64,000 nt of DNA, from the NCBI RefSeq assembly GCF_028737255.1, contig NZ_JAQZAN010000007.1, positions 124,001-188,000 on the forward strand. Direction: 5' to 3'. The notes under the pieces were generated by a model. The model saw nothing but the letters and a program-made list of their open reading frames with translations, made no database searches and was not told where the DNA came from. Below are positions 14,707-22,648 of this stretch, piece after piece. The stretch comes from Actinomycetospora straminea (lineage in GTDB: Bacteria; Actinomycetota; Actinomycetes; Mycobacteriales; Pseudonocardiaceae). Position numbers and translations under genes: made by a program. Positions within the stretch are counted from its first letter, which is position 1; every line of letters starts with the position of its first letter.

Positions 14707-15581
14707 TGCGCGACCCCGCACCCGCCCCGGTGGTGGTCGGGGTCGACGACGGGTTGCTGCGCGTGCGCGTGCTCGACCGGGCCGTCCGTGAGGCCCGGGG
14801 CCGCGGCGGACCGCTGGTCCTCGTGCACACCCACGGCCCCGAGACGCCCCTGGCGCCCTGGTACGACGACGCCGGCCGGCGCGCCGAGGCCTACCTCACC
14901 CGCACCGCCCCCGACCTCGCGGTGGAGCTCCTCTGCCGGGCCGGCGACATCACCGACACCCTCGTCGGCGCCTGTGCGGCGGGCTCGGTGCTCGTCCTCG
15001 GCGACCGCCACCGGCGTCTCGGCACGGAGGCGGGGCACACCACCGAGCGCGTGATCGTCGCGGCACCGTGCCCCGTCCTCGTGATCCCCGAGTACCGCGG
15101 ACCGACCCCGCGCGGCGCCGTCGAGCGCCGGGCCGTGGTGGTCGGCGTGGACGACGGCGGCTCGGCGCCCGCGGTGCTCGCCTACGCCGTGCGCACCGCG
15201 GCCGACCTCGGGGTCCCGCTCGAGGTCGTCCGTGCCGTCCCGCCCCCGGAGGACGCCGAGGGCGCCGGCGAGGTCGCCGACGCCGACCTCGCCGCGGCCC
15301 GCCGCGCGCTGGATCGGCTCGTCGCGGCCCTCCGGCCCGGCCCCGTGCCGGTGCGCACCGAGGTGGTCGTCGACCGCCCGGCCCGCGCGCTGCTGGGACG
15401 CGCCGCGGGCGCCGACGAGGTCGTCGTCGGCCACCGCCGCGACGGCGCCGCCTCGCTGCGCGGGCCGGGCTCCACGGCGCGCTCGGTGCTCGCGGGGGCC
15501 CCGTGCGCGGTCGCCGTCCTCGGACCCCGCGGCCTGGACCAGGCCGCCACCGCGGTGACCGCGACGGAGGGCACCCGGTGA
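14706..15581 (+). CDS. Universal stress protein, tandem domains, both nucleotide loops degenerate
   Basis: 291 residues with two USP-fold halves (VVVGVDDGLLRVRVLDRAV and VVVGVDDGGSAPAVLAYAV). The usual ATP loops are altered: GDRHRRLGTEAGHTT in half one and GHRRDGAASLRGPGS in half two, so ATP binding is doubtful. The strand ends APCPVLVIP and APCAVAVLG are retained. It overlaps its upstream neighbour by one base and the next gene by GTGA, so it is translationally coupled on both sides. Confidence 0.85.
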   Translation: MRDPAPAPVVVGVDDGLLRVRVLDRAVREARGRGGPLVLVHTHGPETPLAPWYDDAGRRAEAYLTRTAPDLAVELLCRAGDITDTLVGACAAGSVLVLGDRHRRLGTEAGHTTERVIVAAPCPVLVIPEYRGPTPRGAVERRAVVVGVDDGGSAPAVLAYAVRTAADLGVPLEVVRAVPPPEDAEGAGEVADADLAAARRALDRLVAALRPGPVPVRTEVVVDRPARALLGRAAGADEVVVGHRRDGAASLRGPGSTARSVLAGAPCAVAVLGPRGLDQAATAVTATEGTR

Positions 15582-17062
15582 CCGGTCCCGGGCCCGCCCC
15601 CGCGGTCGTCGAGACCCACACGGCGGTCCTGTGGTTCGCCGGGGACCGGGTGCACAAGATGAAGAAGCCGGTCGACCTGGGGTTCTGCGACTTCACCACC
15701 CTCGAGCGGCGGCGGGAGGCGTGCCTGCGGGAGATCGCCCTCAACCGGCGGCTCAGCCCCGAGGCCTACCTCGGGCTCGAGAGCCTGCTCGGGCCGGACG
15801 GGATGGCGTGCGAGTACTTCGTGGCGATGCGGCGGATGCCGGCCGACCGGCGCCTGGCCGCGCTCGTGCGGGCCGGCGAGCCGGTGGAGGACGAGGTCCG
15901 CACCCTCGCCCGGCGCCTCGCCGCGTTCCACAGCACCGCCGCGCGCGGCCCGGCGGTGGACCGGGAGGGGACGGTCGACGCCGCCCGCGCCCGGTGGACC
16001 GGCGTCCTCGACGGGCTGCGCCGCCACGCCGGCACGATCCTGCCCGCCGACGTCGTCGACCACGTCGCGGCCGCCGCCGGCGCGTTCCTCGACGGCCGGC
16101 GTGCCCTGTTCGACCGGCGCCGGCGGCAGGGCCGGGTGGTCGACGGGCACGGCGACCTGCTCGCCGACGACGTCTTCTGCCTGCCCGACGGGCCGGTGGT
16201 GCTCGACTGCCTGGAGTTCGACGACCACCTGCGCTACGTCGACGGGCTCGACGACGCCGCGTTCCTCGCGATGGACCTCGAGCGCCTCGGTGACGCCGCC
16301 CTCGCCGGGCGCTTCCTCGGCTGGTACGCCGAGTTCGCCGACGACCCCGCACCGCCCGCGCTGCGCCACCACCTCACGGCCTACCGCGCGGCCGTGCGCG
16401 CCTCGGTGACCTGCGTGCGGGTCGACCAGGGCGGCGGGGACGCGGACCTCGCCCGCGACCTGCTCGAGCTCGCGGCCGCCCACCTCGACGCGGGCCGGGT
16501 CCGGCTGGTGCTGGTCGGCGGCCTGCCGGGCACGGGCAAGTCGACGGTCGCCGGCGGGCTGGCCGACCGGCTCGGGGCGACGCTGCTGTCCAGCGACCGC
16601 GTCCGCAAGGAGATCGCCGGCATCGACCCGTCGACCGGCGCCGCGGCCGACTACGCCACGGGCCTCTACCGCGCCGAGCACACCGCCGCGACCTACGGCG
16701 AGCTCCTGCACCGGGCCGAGGAGCTCCTCGGCCTGGGGGAGTCGGTGGTGCTCGACGCCTCGTGGACCGCGGCAGCGCCGCGCGAGGGCGCGACGGCGCT
16801 CGCGGCGCGGGCCTCGGCGGCGCTGACGTCGCTGCGCTGCGAGGCGCCGCGCGCGGTCGCGGACGAGCGCATCCGTCGCCGGCGCGGGTCGGCGTCCGAC
16901 GCCACCCCGCTGGTGGCCGCGGTCATGGCCGCCGACACCGACCCGTGGCTCGAGGCCACGGTGATCGACACCGCCGGCTCCGTCGACGCCGCCGTGGACG
17001 CGGCGCTCGCCGCCGTGCGCGCCCCCCGCCCGCACGCCACCTGGACGGTCGTCGAGGTCTGA
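15578..17062 (+). CDS. Aminoglycoside-phosphotransferase-like domain fused to a P-loop kinase (Rv2004c-like)
   Basis: 494 residues in two parts. About 1-310 is an APH/choline-kinase-like fold with VHKMKKPVDLGFCDF (nucleotide-site Lys region), VDGHGDLLADDVF (catalytic HGD) and LDCLEFDD (metal site). About 320-494 is an AAA_33-type P-loop kinase with Walker A GLPGTGKST and VVLDASWT. The same two-domain protein is Rv2004c in Mtb, next to Rv2005c (USP), otsB1/GH65 and fdxA, all represented here. The substrate is unknown. GTG at 15578 overlaps the preceding stop (GTGA). Confidence 0.85.
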   Translation: MTGPGPAPAVVETHTAVLWFAGDRVHKMKKPVDLGFCDFTTLERRREACLREIALNRRLSPEAYLGLESLLGPDGMACEYFVAMRRMPADRRLAALVRAGEPVEDEVRTLARRLAAFHSTAARGPAVDREGTVDAARARWTGVLDGLRRHAGTILPADVVDHVAAAAGAFLDGRRALFDRRRRQGRVVDGHGDLLADDVFCLPDGPVVLDCLEFDDHLRYVDGLDDAAFLAMDLERLGDAALAGRFLGWYAEFADDPAPPALRHHLTAYRAAVRASVTCVRVDQGGGDADLARDLLELAAAHLDAGRVRLVLVGGLPGTGKSTVAGGLADRLGATLLSSDRVRKEIAGIDPSTGAAADYATGLYRAEHTAATYGELLHRAEELLGLGESVVLDASWTAAAPREGATALAARASAALTSLRCEAPRAVADERIRRRRGSASDATPLVAAVMAADTDPWLEATVIDTAGSVDAAVDAALAAVRAPRPHATWTVVEV

Positions 17063-17091
17063 GACGGAGCGCCCGAGGAAGGAGGTGGACC

Positions 17092-17619
17092 GTGCCCCGG
17101 TCCCTGGTGGTGTTCGAGTCGATGTACGGCAACACCGAGGCGGTGGCCCGCGCGATCGCGGACGGCGTCGCGGCGCACCTCCCCGTGGAGGTGGTGGAGG
17201 TCGGCGCGGCGCCGACGGATCCCGGGGAGGACCTCGCCCTGCTCGTCGTGGGCGGGCCGACGCACGCCTTCGGCATGAGCCGGCCCAAGACGCGACGGGA
17301 CGCGGCCGCCCGGGCCGGGCGTCCGACCGTGTCCCCGGGCCCCGGGGTGCGCGAGTGGCTCGAGGCGCTGCGCGGGCGGGCCGGTGTCACCGCAGCCGCG
17401 TTCGACACCCGCGTCGTGCGTCCCCGCGTCCCCGGCTCCGCGGCGCGCGCGATCGCCCGGCGCCTGCGCCGCCACGGGCTCACCACCCGCGAAGGGCCCC
17501 ACACCTTCTGGGTCACGGGCTCGGAGGGCCCGCTGCTCGACGGTGAGCTCGAGCGCGCGCGGGCCTGGGGCGCGGCGCTCGCGGAGGACGTGGCCGTCCC
17601 GGCCGGGGGCGCGCCGTGA
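17092..17619 (+). CDS. Flavodoxin-domain protein
   Basis: 175 residues. The N-terminus VVFESMYGNTEAVARAIADG is a classic flavodoxin FMN-phosphate loop (S-x-Y-G-N-T), and LLVVGGPTHAFGMSRP is the second flavin-contacting segment. A C-terminal helix pair replaces the last strand of long-chain flavodoxins. It may shuttle electrons with the ferredoxin or act as a flavin reductase; the partner is not evident. GTG at 17092 has an ideal AAGGAGGT site 7 bases upstream, the strongest ribosome site in this operon. Confidence 0.88.
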   Translation: MPRSLVVFESMYGNTEAVARAIADGVAAHLPVEVVEVGAAPTDPGEDLALLVVGGPTHAFGMSRPKTRRDAAARAGRPTVSPGPGVREWLEALRGRAGVTAAAFDTRVVRPRVPGSAARAIARRLRRHGLTTREGPHTFWVTGSEGPLLDGELERARAWGAALAEDVAVPAGGAP

Positions 17620-17662
17620 GGCCCACCGCGGCGTCGCACCGGGCGGCGGCGGGGTGACCGCG

Positions 17663-18334
17663 ATGACGTTCATCGATCGCCGCGACGCGGGGATGCGCCT
17701 GGCCCGGCGGCTCGGCCACCTCGCGGGCGAGGACGTCGTGGTCCTCGGTGCGCCATGCGGGGGTGTGCTCGTCGCCGCGCCCGTCGCCGCGGCGCTCGCG
17801 GCGCCGCTGGACGTGGCCGTGACGCGGGAGGTCCGCGTCCCCGCGCGGTCCCCGCTGGTCCTGGGCGCGGTCGGCGAGGAGGGGGTGCTGGCGCTCGACG
17901 ACGGTCTCGTCCGCGCGCTGCGCGTCGGCGAGGCCGAGCTGGCCGCGGCGGTGGTCCGCGAGCGGGCCGCCGTGGACCGCTTCGTCCGGCGGTACCGGGG
18001 CGGACGACCCGGCGTCCCGATCGGCGGGCGCACCGTCGTGCTGGTCGCCGACGGCGTCGCCGTGGCCACCCCCGTGCGGACCGCCGTCGCCGTGCTCCGG
18101 GCCCGTGGTGCCCGACGGGTGGTCCTCGCCGTGCCGGTGGGCGCCCCGGTCGCCGTGGACGTCCTCGCGCAGGACGTGGACGAGCTCGTCGTGCTCGCGC
18201 GCCCGGCCGCGTTCCGCGAGGTGGCCGCGAGCTACGTCGAGTTCCACCGGGTCGACGAGACCGAGGTCGTCGCGGCCCTGCGGGAGCAGGCGGCCGGCGG
18301 GGCGCACGGTGGCGCGCGTGTTCCCGGTGGGTGA
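17663..18334 (+). CDS. Phosphoribosyltransferase-fold protein with altered PRPP loop
   Basis: 223 residues of the type seen in Mtb Rv0571c and the N-terminal half of Rv2030c (both DosR regulon). Recognised by FIDRRDAGMRLARRL, VLGAPCGGVLVAAPVA, ALDDGLVRALRV and FVRRYRGGRP. The usual PRPP loop (V-D-D-G-x-A-T-G-x-T) reads VLVADGVAVATPVRTA, missing one acidic residue and the T-G pair, so transferase activity is uncertain. An in-frame GTG at 17654 is an alternative start. The 3' end overlaps the next USP gene by 26 bases. Confidence 0.8.
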   Translation: MTFIDRRDAGMRLARRLGHLAGEDVVVLGAPCGGVLVAAPVAAALAAPLDVAVTREVRVPARSPLVLGAVGEEGVLALDDGLVRALRVGEAELAAAVVRERAAVDRFVRRYRGGRPGVPIGGRTVVLVADGVAVATPVRTAVAVLRARGARRVVLAVPVGAPVAVDVLAQDVDELVVLARPAAFREVAASYVEFHRVDETEVVAALREQAAGGAHGGARVPGG

Positions 18335-18791
18335 GGACCACCGTCCGACCGTGGTCGTGGGGGTCGACGGCTCGCCCGGCTCCCGGGCCGCCCTCGTCGA
18401 CGCGATGCGCTCCGCCGCGCTCCGCGGGGCGTGCCTGCGGGTGGTCGCGGTGTACGAGCCGCCCGAGTGGCGCCTGCCGGCGGCACCGACACCGCTGCCC
18501 GACCGGGCCGAGATCGAGGAGTCGCTGGCGGGCGCGGTGCGGGCCATGGTCACCGACGTCGCCTACGAGCTGGGCGGCGAGCACCTGGTCCGCCCGCCGG
18601 TCACGGTCGAGGTCGCGCGGGGCGACGCCGCCGACGTCCTGGTCCGTGCGGCCGCCGGCGCCGACGAGCTCGTCGTCGGGCACCGCGGGCGCGGGGCGGT
18701 CGCGAGCGCCCTGCTCGGCTCGGTCGGGTGGGGCTGCGTCCGGCACGCGCCCTGCCCCGTCCGGGTGGTGCCCGACGGGCACCGGGCCTGA
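18309..18791 (+). CDS. Universal stress protein, single domain
   Basis: 160 residues. VVVGVDGSPGSRAALVDAM begins the domain, and GHRGRGAVASALLGS is an intact ATP loop, followed by VRHAPCPVRVVP. The start is set at GTG 18309 inside the preceding gene, since there is no room otherwise; a second GTG at 18318 is possible and neither has a clear ribosome site. It is the last gene of the operon that begins at 13221. Confidence 0.87.
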   Translation: MARVFPVGEDHRPTVVVGVDGSPGSRAALVDAMRSAALRGACLRVVAVYEPPEWRLPAAPTPLPDRAEIEESLAGAVRAMVTDVAYELGGEHLVRPPVTVEVARGDAADVLVRAAAGADELVVGHRGRGAVASALLGSVGWGCVRHAPCPVRVVPDGHRA

Positions 18792-18835
18792 TCACCGGTC
18801 GCCCCCGTCGTCTCGGCCTCCGGTCCCGGTCGCGC

Positions 18836-18849
18836 GGGCCCTCCGGCCC
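18836..18849 (+). promoter_or_regulatory. DosR-like box upstream of tandem USP gene
   Basis: GGGCCCTCCGGCCC, 53 bases before the ATG at 18902. The identical 14-mer occurs on the minus strand at 37333, upstream of a CBS gene. Confidence 0.5.
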
Positions 18850-18901
18850 TGCCGCCGCGGGGGTCGCGGTGCGCAGGCTGGGGCGACGAGGAGGTGGGCC
18901 G

Positions 18902-19810
18902 ATGTCCGAGGCGGGATCGGGGACGAGGAACGACGATCGGGGCGGCGGGCGCGGTGGCGCCGTCGTCGTCGGGGTGTCCATCGAGGGCCACGGGGAGACC
19001 GCCGTCCGGTGGGCGGCCGCCGAGGCGCGCGACCGCGGTGTGCCGTTGCGTCTGGTGCTCGGCCTGGTGATCCCGCGCGGCGGGCACGGCGGCCTGGTCG
19101 GGGTGGACGTCGCGACCGGGCTGCGGTCGCTGGCGCGCCGCGAGCTCCGGGAGATGCGGGAGGCGGCACAGGCCGTCGCGCCGGGCATCGCGGTGAGCGA
19201 GGACGTCGTGGAGAGCGACCCCGTCGGCGTGCTGCGCGCGCAGGCGCGGTCGGCGTCGCTGCTGGTCGTCGGCAACGACGGCCTGCCCCGTCTCCTGGAC
19301 CTCGCGCTCCGGGGCATCGCTCGCGGCCTCGTCGGCCACGTCGACGTGCCGGTCGTCGTCGTCCCCCAGGGCTGCGACCCCCGGGTGCGCGACCGTGCGG
19401 ACGGCGCCGCCGCGGTGGTCGTCGGCGACGACGGCTCCCCGGGCTCGCGGGCGGCCGTGCGGTTCGCGGCCGCCCGGGCCTCGACGCGGGGGGCGCCGCT
19501 GGTGCTGGTGCGCGCCGGCCGTGACGCCCGGCTGCTGTCCGAGGACGTCCCCGCGCTCGGCCCCGACCGCCCACCCTCGGTGCGCGTGGTGCTGGCCGAG
19601 GAGCGCGCGGACCGGGTCCTCGCCGACCAGGCGCGCGACGCCGAGCTCGTCGTCCTCGGGAGCGGCGAGCACGGCTGGCGCCATCACCACCACCCGACGC
19701 GCCCGGGTCTCGTCCTGCACGCGTCGTGCCCGGTGGTCGTGGTGCCGCCGCCCCCGCCCGACGCCGCCACGCCGGCCGCGTCCCGCGTGTCGCAGGAGGT
19801 GACCTCGTGA
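18902..19810 (+). CDS. Universal stress protein, tandem domains, second loop degenerate
   Basis: 302 residues, two USP halves after a Gly/Arg-rich leader. Half one (VVVGVSIEGHGETAVRWAA) has GNDGLPRLLDLALRG, a partial ATP loop. Half two (VVVGDDGSPGSRAAVRFAA) has GSGEHGWRHHHHPTR in place of the loop, including four consecutive histidines that could bind metal. The C-terminus is proline-rich. ATG at 18902 follows GAGGAGGTGGG. The stop overlaps the next gene by GTGA. Confidence 0.87.
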   Translation: MSEAGSGTRNDDRGGGRGGAVVVGVSIEGHGETAVRWAAAEARDRGVPLRLVLGLVIPRGGHGGLVGVDVATGLRSLARRELREMREAAQAVAPGIAVSEDVVESDPVGVLRAQARSASLLVVGNDGLPRLLDLALRGIARGLVGHVDVPVVVVPQGCDPRVRDRADGAAAVVVGDDGSPGSRAAVRFAAARASTRGAPLVLVRAGRDARLLSEDVPALGPDRPPSVRVVLAEERADRVLADQARDAELVVLGSGEHGWRHHHHPTRPGLVLHASCPVVVVPPPPPDAATPAASRVSQEVTS

Positions 19811-20196
19811 CCGCGGTGCTGCGGACGCCGCGTGCCCTGCTCGTCGACCTGCTGGTCGCGGTGCTCGTGGTCCAGTACGTCGTGTTCGTCGCCACGGGGT
19901 CGGCGTGGCTCGTCGACGACCCGCGGGGCATGGCGGGGTTCGGGCTCGCCGTCGTGGCGGTGGCCGCGATCGCGAGCGTCTCGCTCGTCCCGCTCGGCAC
20001 GCCGACCCTGGTGATCGCCGGCGCCGCCACCTTCGCGGCGGGTGTCGCCGCGCTGGTGTGGGGCCTGGTGCCGGGTCTCGGGCCGGTGCTGGTGGGGGTC
20101 TTCGTCGCGGGCGTCCTCGTCACCTGGGCGCTGACCGTCGTCGCCCTGCGCGCGGCGGCGCGGCGAGGCGCGCGCCGGGGACGGGTCCGGGCCTGA
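19807..20196 (+). CDS. Small four-helix membrane protein of unknown function
   Basis: 129 residues with about four hydrophobic helices (roughly 12-30, 42-62, 66-84 and 90-115) and a strongly basic tail (RRGARRGRVRA), expected to face the cytoplasm. GTG at 19807 overlaps the stop of the tandem USP gene, so the two are almost certainly co-translated. The family is not recognised. The gap that follows holds GC-rich inverted repeats (about 20230-20275) that could form a terminator hairpin, and a DosR-like box. Confidence 0.75.
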   Translation: MTAVLRTPRALLVDLLVAVLVVQYVVFVATGSAWLVDDPRGMAGFGLAVVAVAAIASVSLVPLGTPTLVIAGAATFAAGVAALVWGLVPGLGPVLVGVFVAGVLVTWALTVVALRAAARRGARRGRVRA

Positions 20197-20221
20197 CGCC
20201 CCGGCGCCCTCCCGGCGACCG

Positions 20222-20235
20222 ACGACCAAGGGCCC
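20222..20235 (-). promoter_or_regulatory. DosR-like box upstream of USP pair
   Basis: Minus-strand reading GGGCCCTTGGTCGT, 89 bases before the ATG at 20324. The right arm is imperfect; compare GGGCCGTTGGTCCC at 40404. Confidence 0.38.
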
Positions 20236-20323
20236 GCCCGCGGGGCCCGGACGGCCCGGGCGGCCGCGGGCCACACCGGGCGAGGCTCGCCCGGGGGAAC
20301 GACGCGCGACGGAGGAGAGCAGC

Positions 20324-21292
20324 ATGGACGAGGAACACGACCGCGGCCCGACGACCCTCCCGAACGGCGAGGGTGCCGGCCCGGGCCGGCCGGTGGTGGT
20401 CGGGACCGACGGCTCGGAGTCGTCCCTGGCCGCCGTGCGCTGGGCCGCCGGTGCGGCGGCCTCGACGGGGCGGGGGCTGCACGTCGTGCTCGCCTACGGC
20501 GCGGTCGATCCCACCCTGCTGGCCGACGCCTCGCTCTGGCGTCGCTACCAGCACGAGATCGAGGCGCAGGCCCGCCACGAGCTGTCCCGGGCCGCCGAGG
20601 CCGCGCGCGCGGAGGCGCCGTCGGTGGCGGTGACCGAGGAGCTGGTCGACGGTCCCGCCGCCGAGGCGCTGATGGAGCGCGCGGGGTCGGGGATGCTCGT
20701 GGTCGGGGAGCAGGGCGCCGACGGGCTCGGCGGCGCGCTGCTGGGCTCGGTGGCGTCCACGGTGGCCTCCCACGCGGAGGGCCCGGTCGTCGTCGTCCGC
20801 GGGACGGCCGGCCCGGGTCCCGACGCGCCGGTCGTCGTCGGCGTCGACGGGTCGCCCGCCAGCGACGCGGCCATCGACGTCGCGGTGGCGTTCGCCGACG
20901 CGGAGGACCGTCCCCTGGTCGCGGTGCACACCTGGTCGGACCCCCTCATCGAGACCGTGCCCGAGGCGTTCACCGACCTCGACGCGATCACCGAGCAGGA
21001 GCGACGGGTGCTTGCCGAGCAGCTCGCCGGCCGTTCCGCCGCCCACCCCGACCTGCGGGTCACCACCGTCGTCACGCGCTCACGCCCGGCGCGCGCCCTG
21101 CTGGAGACGGCCCGCGGCGCGCGCCTGCTGGTGGTCGGGACGCGGGGCCGCGGGGGCTTCGCCGGCCTGCTGCTCGGCTCCGTGAGCCGCGCCGTGGTGC
21201 ACCGCGCGCCCTGTCCGGTCGCCGTCGTGCCCCCGCCCGGCGTGCGGCACCGGCCCCGGTCCGCCGAGCGCGTGCGCGCCGCGGCGCCGTGA
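20324..21292 (+). CDS. Universal stress protein, tandem domains, both ATP loops intact
   Basis: 322 residues. Both halves carry the full signature: GEQGADGLGGALLGS in half one and GTRGRGGFAGLLLGS in half two, so this is the best candidate in the cluster for a two-site ATP-binding USP of the Rv2623 kind. The leader of about 22 residues is acidic. ATG at 20324 follows GGAGGAG. The stop overlaps the next start by GTGA. Confidence 0.92.
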   Translation: MDEEHDRGPTTLPNGEGAGPGRPVVVGTDGSESSLAAVRWAAGAAASTGRGLHVVLAYGAVDPTLLADASLWRRYQHEIEAQARHELSRAAEAARAEAPSVAVTEELVDGPAAEALMERAGSGMLVVGEQGADGLGGALLGSVASTVASHAEGPVVVVRGTAGPGPDAPVVVGVDGSPASDAAIDVAVAFADAEDRPLVAVHTWSDPLIETVPEAFTDLDAITEQERRVLAEQLAGRSAAHPDLRVTTVVTRSRPARALLETARGARLLVVGTRGRGGFAGLLLGSVSRAVVHRAPCPVAVVPPPGVRHRPRSAERVRAAAP

Positions 21293-22170
21293 GGAGCCGC
21301 GCCGCGACCGGCGCCGCCGGTCCCCGGCCCGCGGCGGAGCCGGCGGTGGCGGAGGTGCACCCGGGTCGGCGACCGGCCGCGGTCGTGCGTGCCTTCGCAC
21401 CGGCGGGCCCGGGCCGGCACGCGGTGGTCGCCTGGGCCTGCCGGCAGGCCCGGCGCACCGGCGCCCGCCTCGAGCTCCTCGTCGAGCCCGCGGCCGGCGA
21501 GCCCGACGAGCCGCGCGGCGGGCCGGTCGGGGTCCTCGCCCGGCTGGTCCGCCCGGTGCTGGGCCCCGTCCTCGGCGAGTCGTCGCTGGCCGACCGGCTC
21601 GCCCGCGCCTCGGCGGGCAGCGGGCTGCTCGTCGTGCCCCAGCGCCTCGCCGGCGTCGACGAGCTCGTCGACACCGCCTACGAACCGGTCGCGGTGGTCC
21701 CCGACGAGCCGCCGCACACCCACGGTCCGGTCGTCCTGGCGCTCGCGCCCCGCAGCACCGGCGACGAGGCCGTCGACGCCGCCTTTGCGGCCGCCGCGCG
21801 CCGCCGCGCGCCGCTGCTCGCGGTGTGCGTGCGGGCGTCGACCCCGTGGACGCTGGACACCGCGGTCGCCGGGGACGAGACGCTCGACGACGAGGCCGAG
21901 GCCTGGGGGGACCGCCTCGCGGCCTGGCGGTTGACCCACCCCGACGTCCCGGTCGAGGTGCGGGTCGCCGAGGGCGACCCCGCCCTCGCGCTGGTCGACC
22001 TGTCCGCGCAGGCACGCCTCCTCGTCCTCGGACGGTCCGGGCGGGGCCGGGTGCTGGCGCGCGTGGCCGCCTCGCCCGTCGGGGCGGTGACGCTGCGCGC
22101 GCGCTGCCCCGTCCTCGTCGTCCCGCCGCCCGGCCCGCCGCGCCGGTCGTGGTGGCCGCGGTCGTCCTGA
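21289..22170 (+). CDS. Divergent tandem USP-like protein
   Basis: 293 residues. The second half retains a USP shape (LVLGRSGRGRVLARVAAS, then RARCPVLVVPP), but the last glycine of the loop is replaced by alanine. The first half is hardly recognisable (VVPQRLAGVDELVDTAYEPVAVV). The layout and the GTGA overlap with the intact tandem USP suggest a diverged duplicate, perhaps a non-binding partner subunit. Function is inferred only from this relation. Confidence 0.75.
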   Translation: MRSRAATGAAGPRPAAEPAVAEVHPGRRPAAVVRAFAPAGPGRHAVVAWACRQARRTGARLELLVEPAAGEPDEPRGGPVGVLARLVRPVLGPVLGESSLADRLARASAGSGLLVVPQRLAGVDELVDTAYEPVAVVPDEPPHTHGPVVLALAPRSTGDEAVDAAFAAAARRRAPLLAVCVRASTPWTLDTAVAGDETLDDEAEAWGDRLAAWRLTHPDVPVEVRVAEGDPALALVDLSAQARLLVLGRSGRGRVLARVAASPVGAVTLRARCPVLVVPPPGPPRRSWWPRSS

Positions 22171-22184
22171 GGCCGTCCCGGTCG

Positions 22185-22466
22185 TCAGGTCACGGTCCCC
22201 GCCGACGGACCGCGACGCACGTCGCGGTCCGCGAGCCGCAGGGCGGCGTCCAGGCGGGGACCCTCGTCGAGGCCGCTCTCGAGGGCCCGCAGGATGCCCG
22301 TCAGGGTGGTGCGCACGGCCTGGTGGGTCTCGTGGTCCAGGGAGCGCCGGGCCTGGTCCGTCGCCGCGAGCACCGTCACCCGCGGCGCGCCGCGGCGCCG
22401 GAGGACGACGACGTGCGACACGAGGTCGACGGCCTCGGAGGGGCGGCGGACGGGCGCGGTGTCCAT
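22185..22466 (-). CDS. Small hypothetical protein
   Basis: 93 residues, no signal peptide or membrane segment. It has a short strand-rich part (VSHVVVLRRRGAPRVTVLAA) followed by a helical part with alternating Leu (TTLTGILRALESGLDEGPRLDAALRLADR). ATG at 22466 has GAGAGGAG well placed upstream. I do not recognise the family. A good DosR-like box lies 52 bases upstream, so it may belong to the same regulon. Confidence 0.65.
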   Translation of the reverse strand: MDTAPVRRPSEAVDLVSHVVVLRRRGAPRVTVLAATDQARRSLDHETHQAVRTTLTGILRALESGLDEGPRLDAALRLADRDVRRGPSAGTVT

Positions 22467-22517
22467 GGCGGGCTCCTCTCTCGGGCCCAGCTCACCGCGT
22501 CGGTGTCGCGGGATCGA

Positions 22518-22531
22518 GGGCCGGAGGTCAC
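22518..22531 (-). promoter_or_regulatory. DosR-like box upstream of the 93-residue protein
   Basis: Minus-strand reading GTGACCTCCGGCCC, one base different from the site at 10262. It is oriented and spaced for the gene starting at 22466. Confidence 0.45.
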
Positions 22532-22648
22532 CCGACGCCGGCCGGACGTCCCGCCGGTCCGGGGCGCGGGCTCCCGCCGGTCCGCGGACCGGGCGGTGAG
22601 GGTCGGTCGAGGTCGCACCGGACGCGCGGGGCGCCGGGTGACCGGGCC

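Noticed and set aside
20230..20275. GC-rich nested inverted repeats after the USP/membrane pair as a definite terminator
   Set aside because: Arms are imperfect, several pairings compete, and no T-run follows; mentioned only as a possibility.
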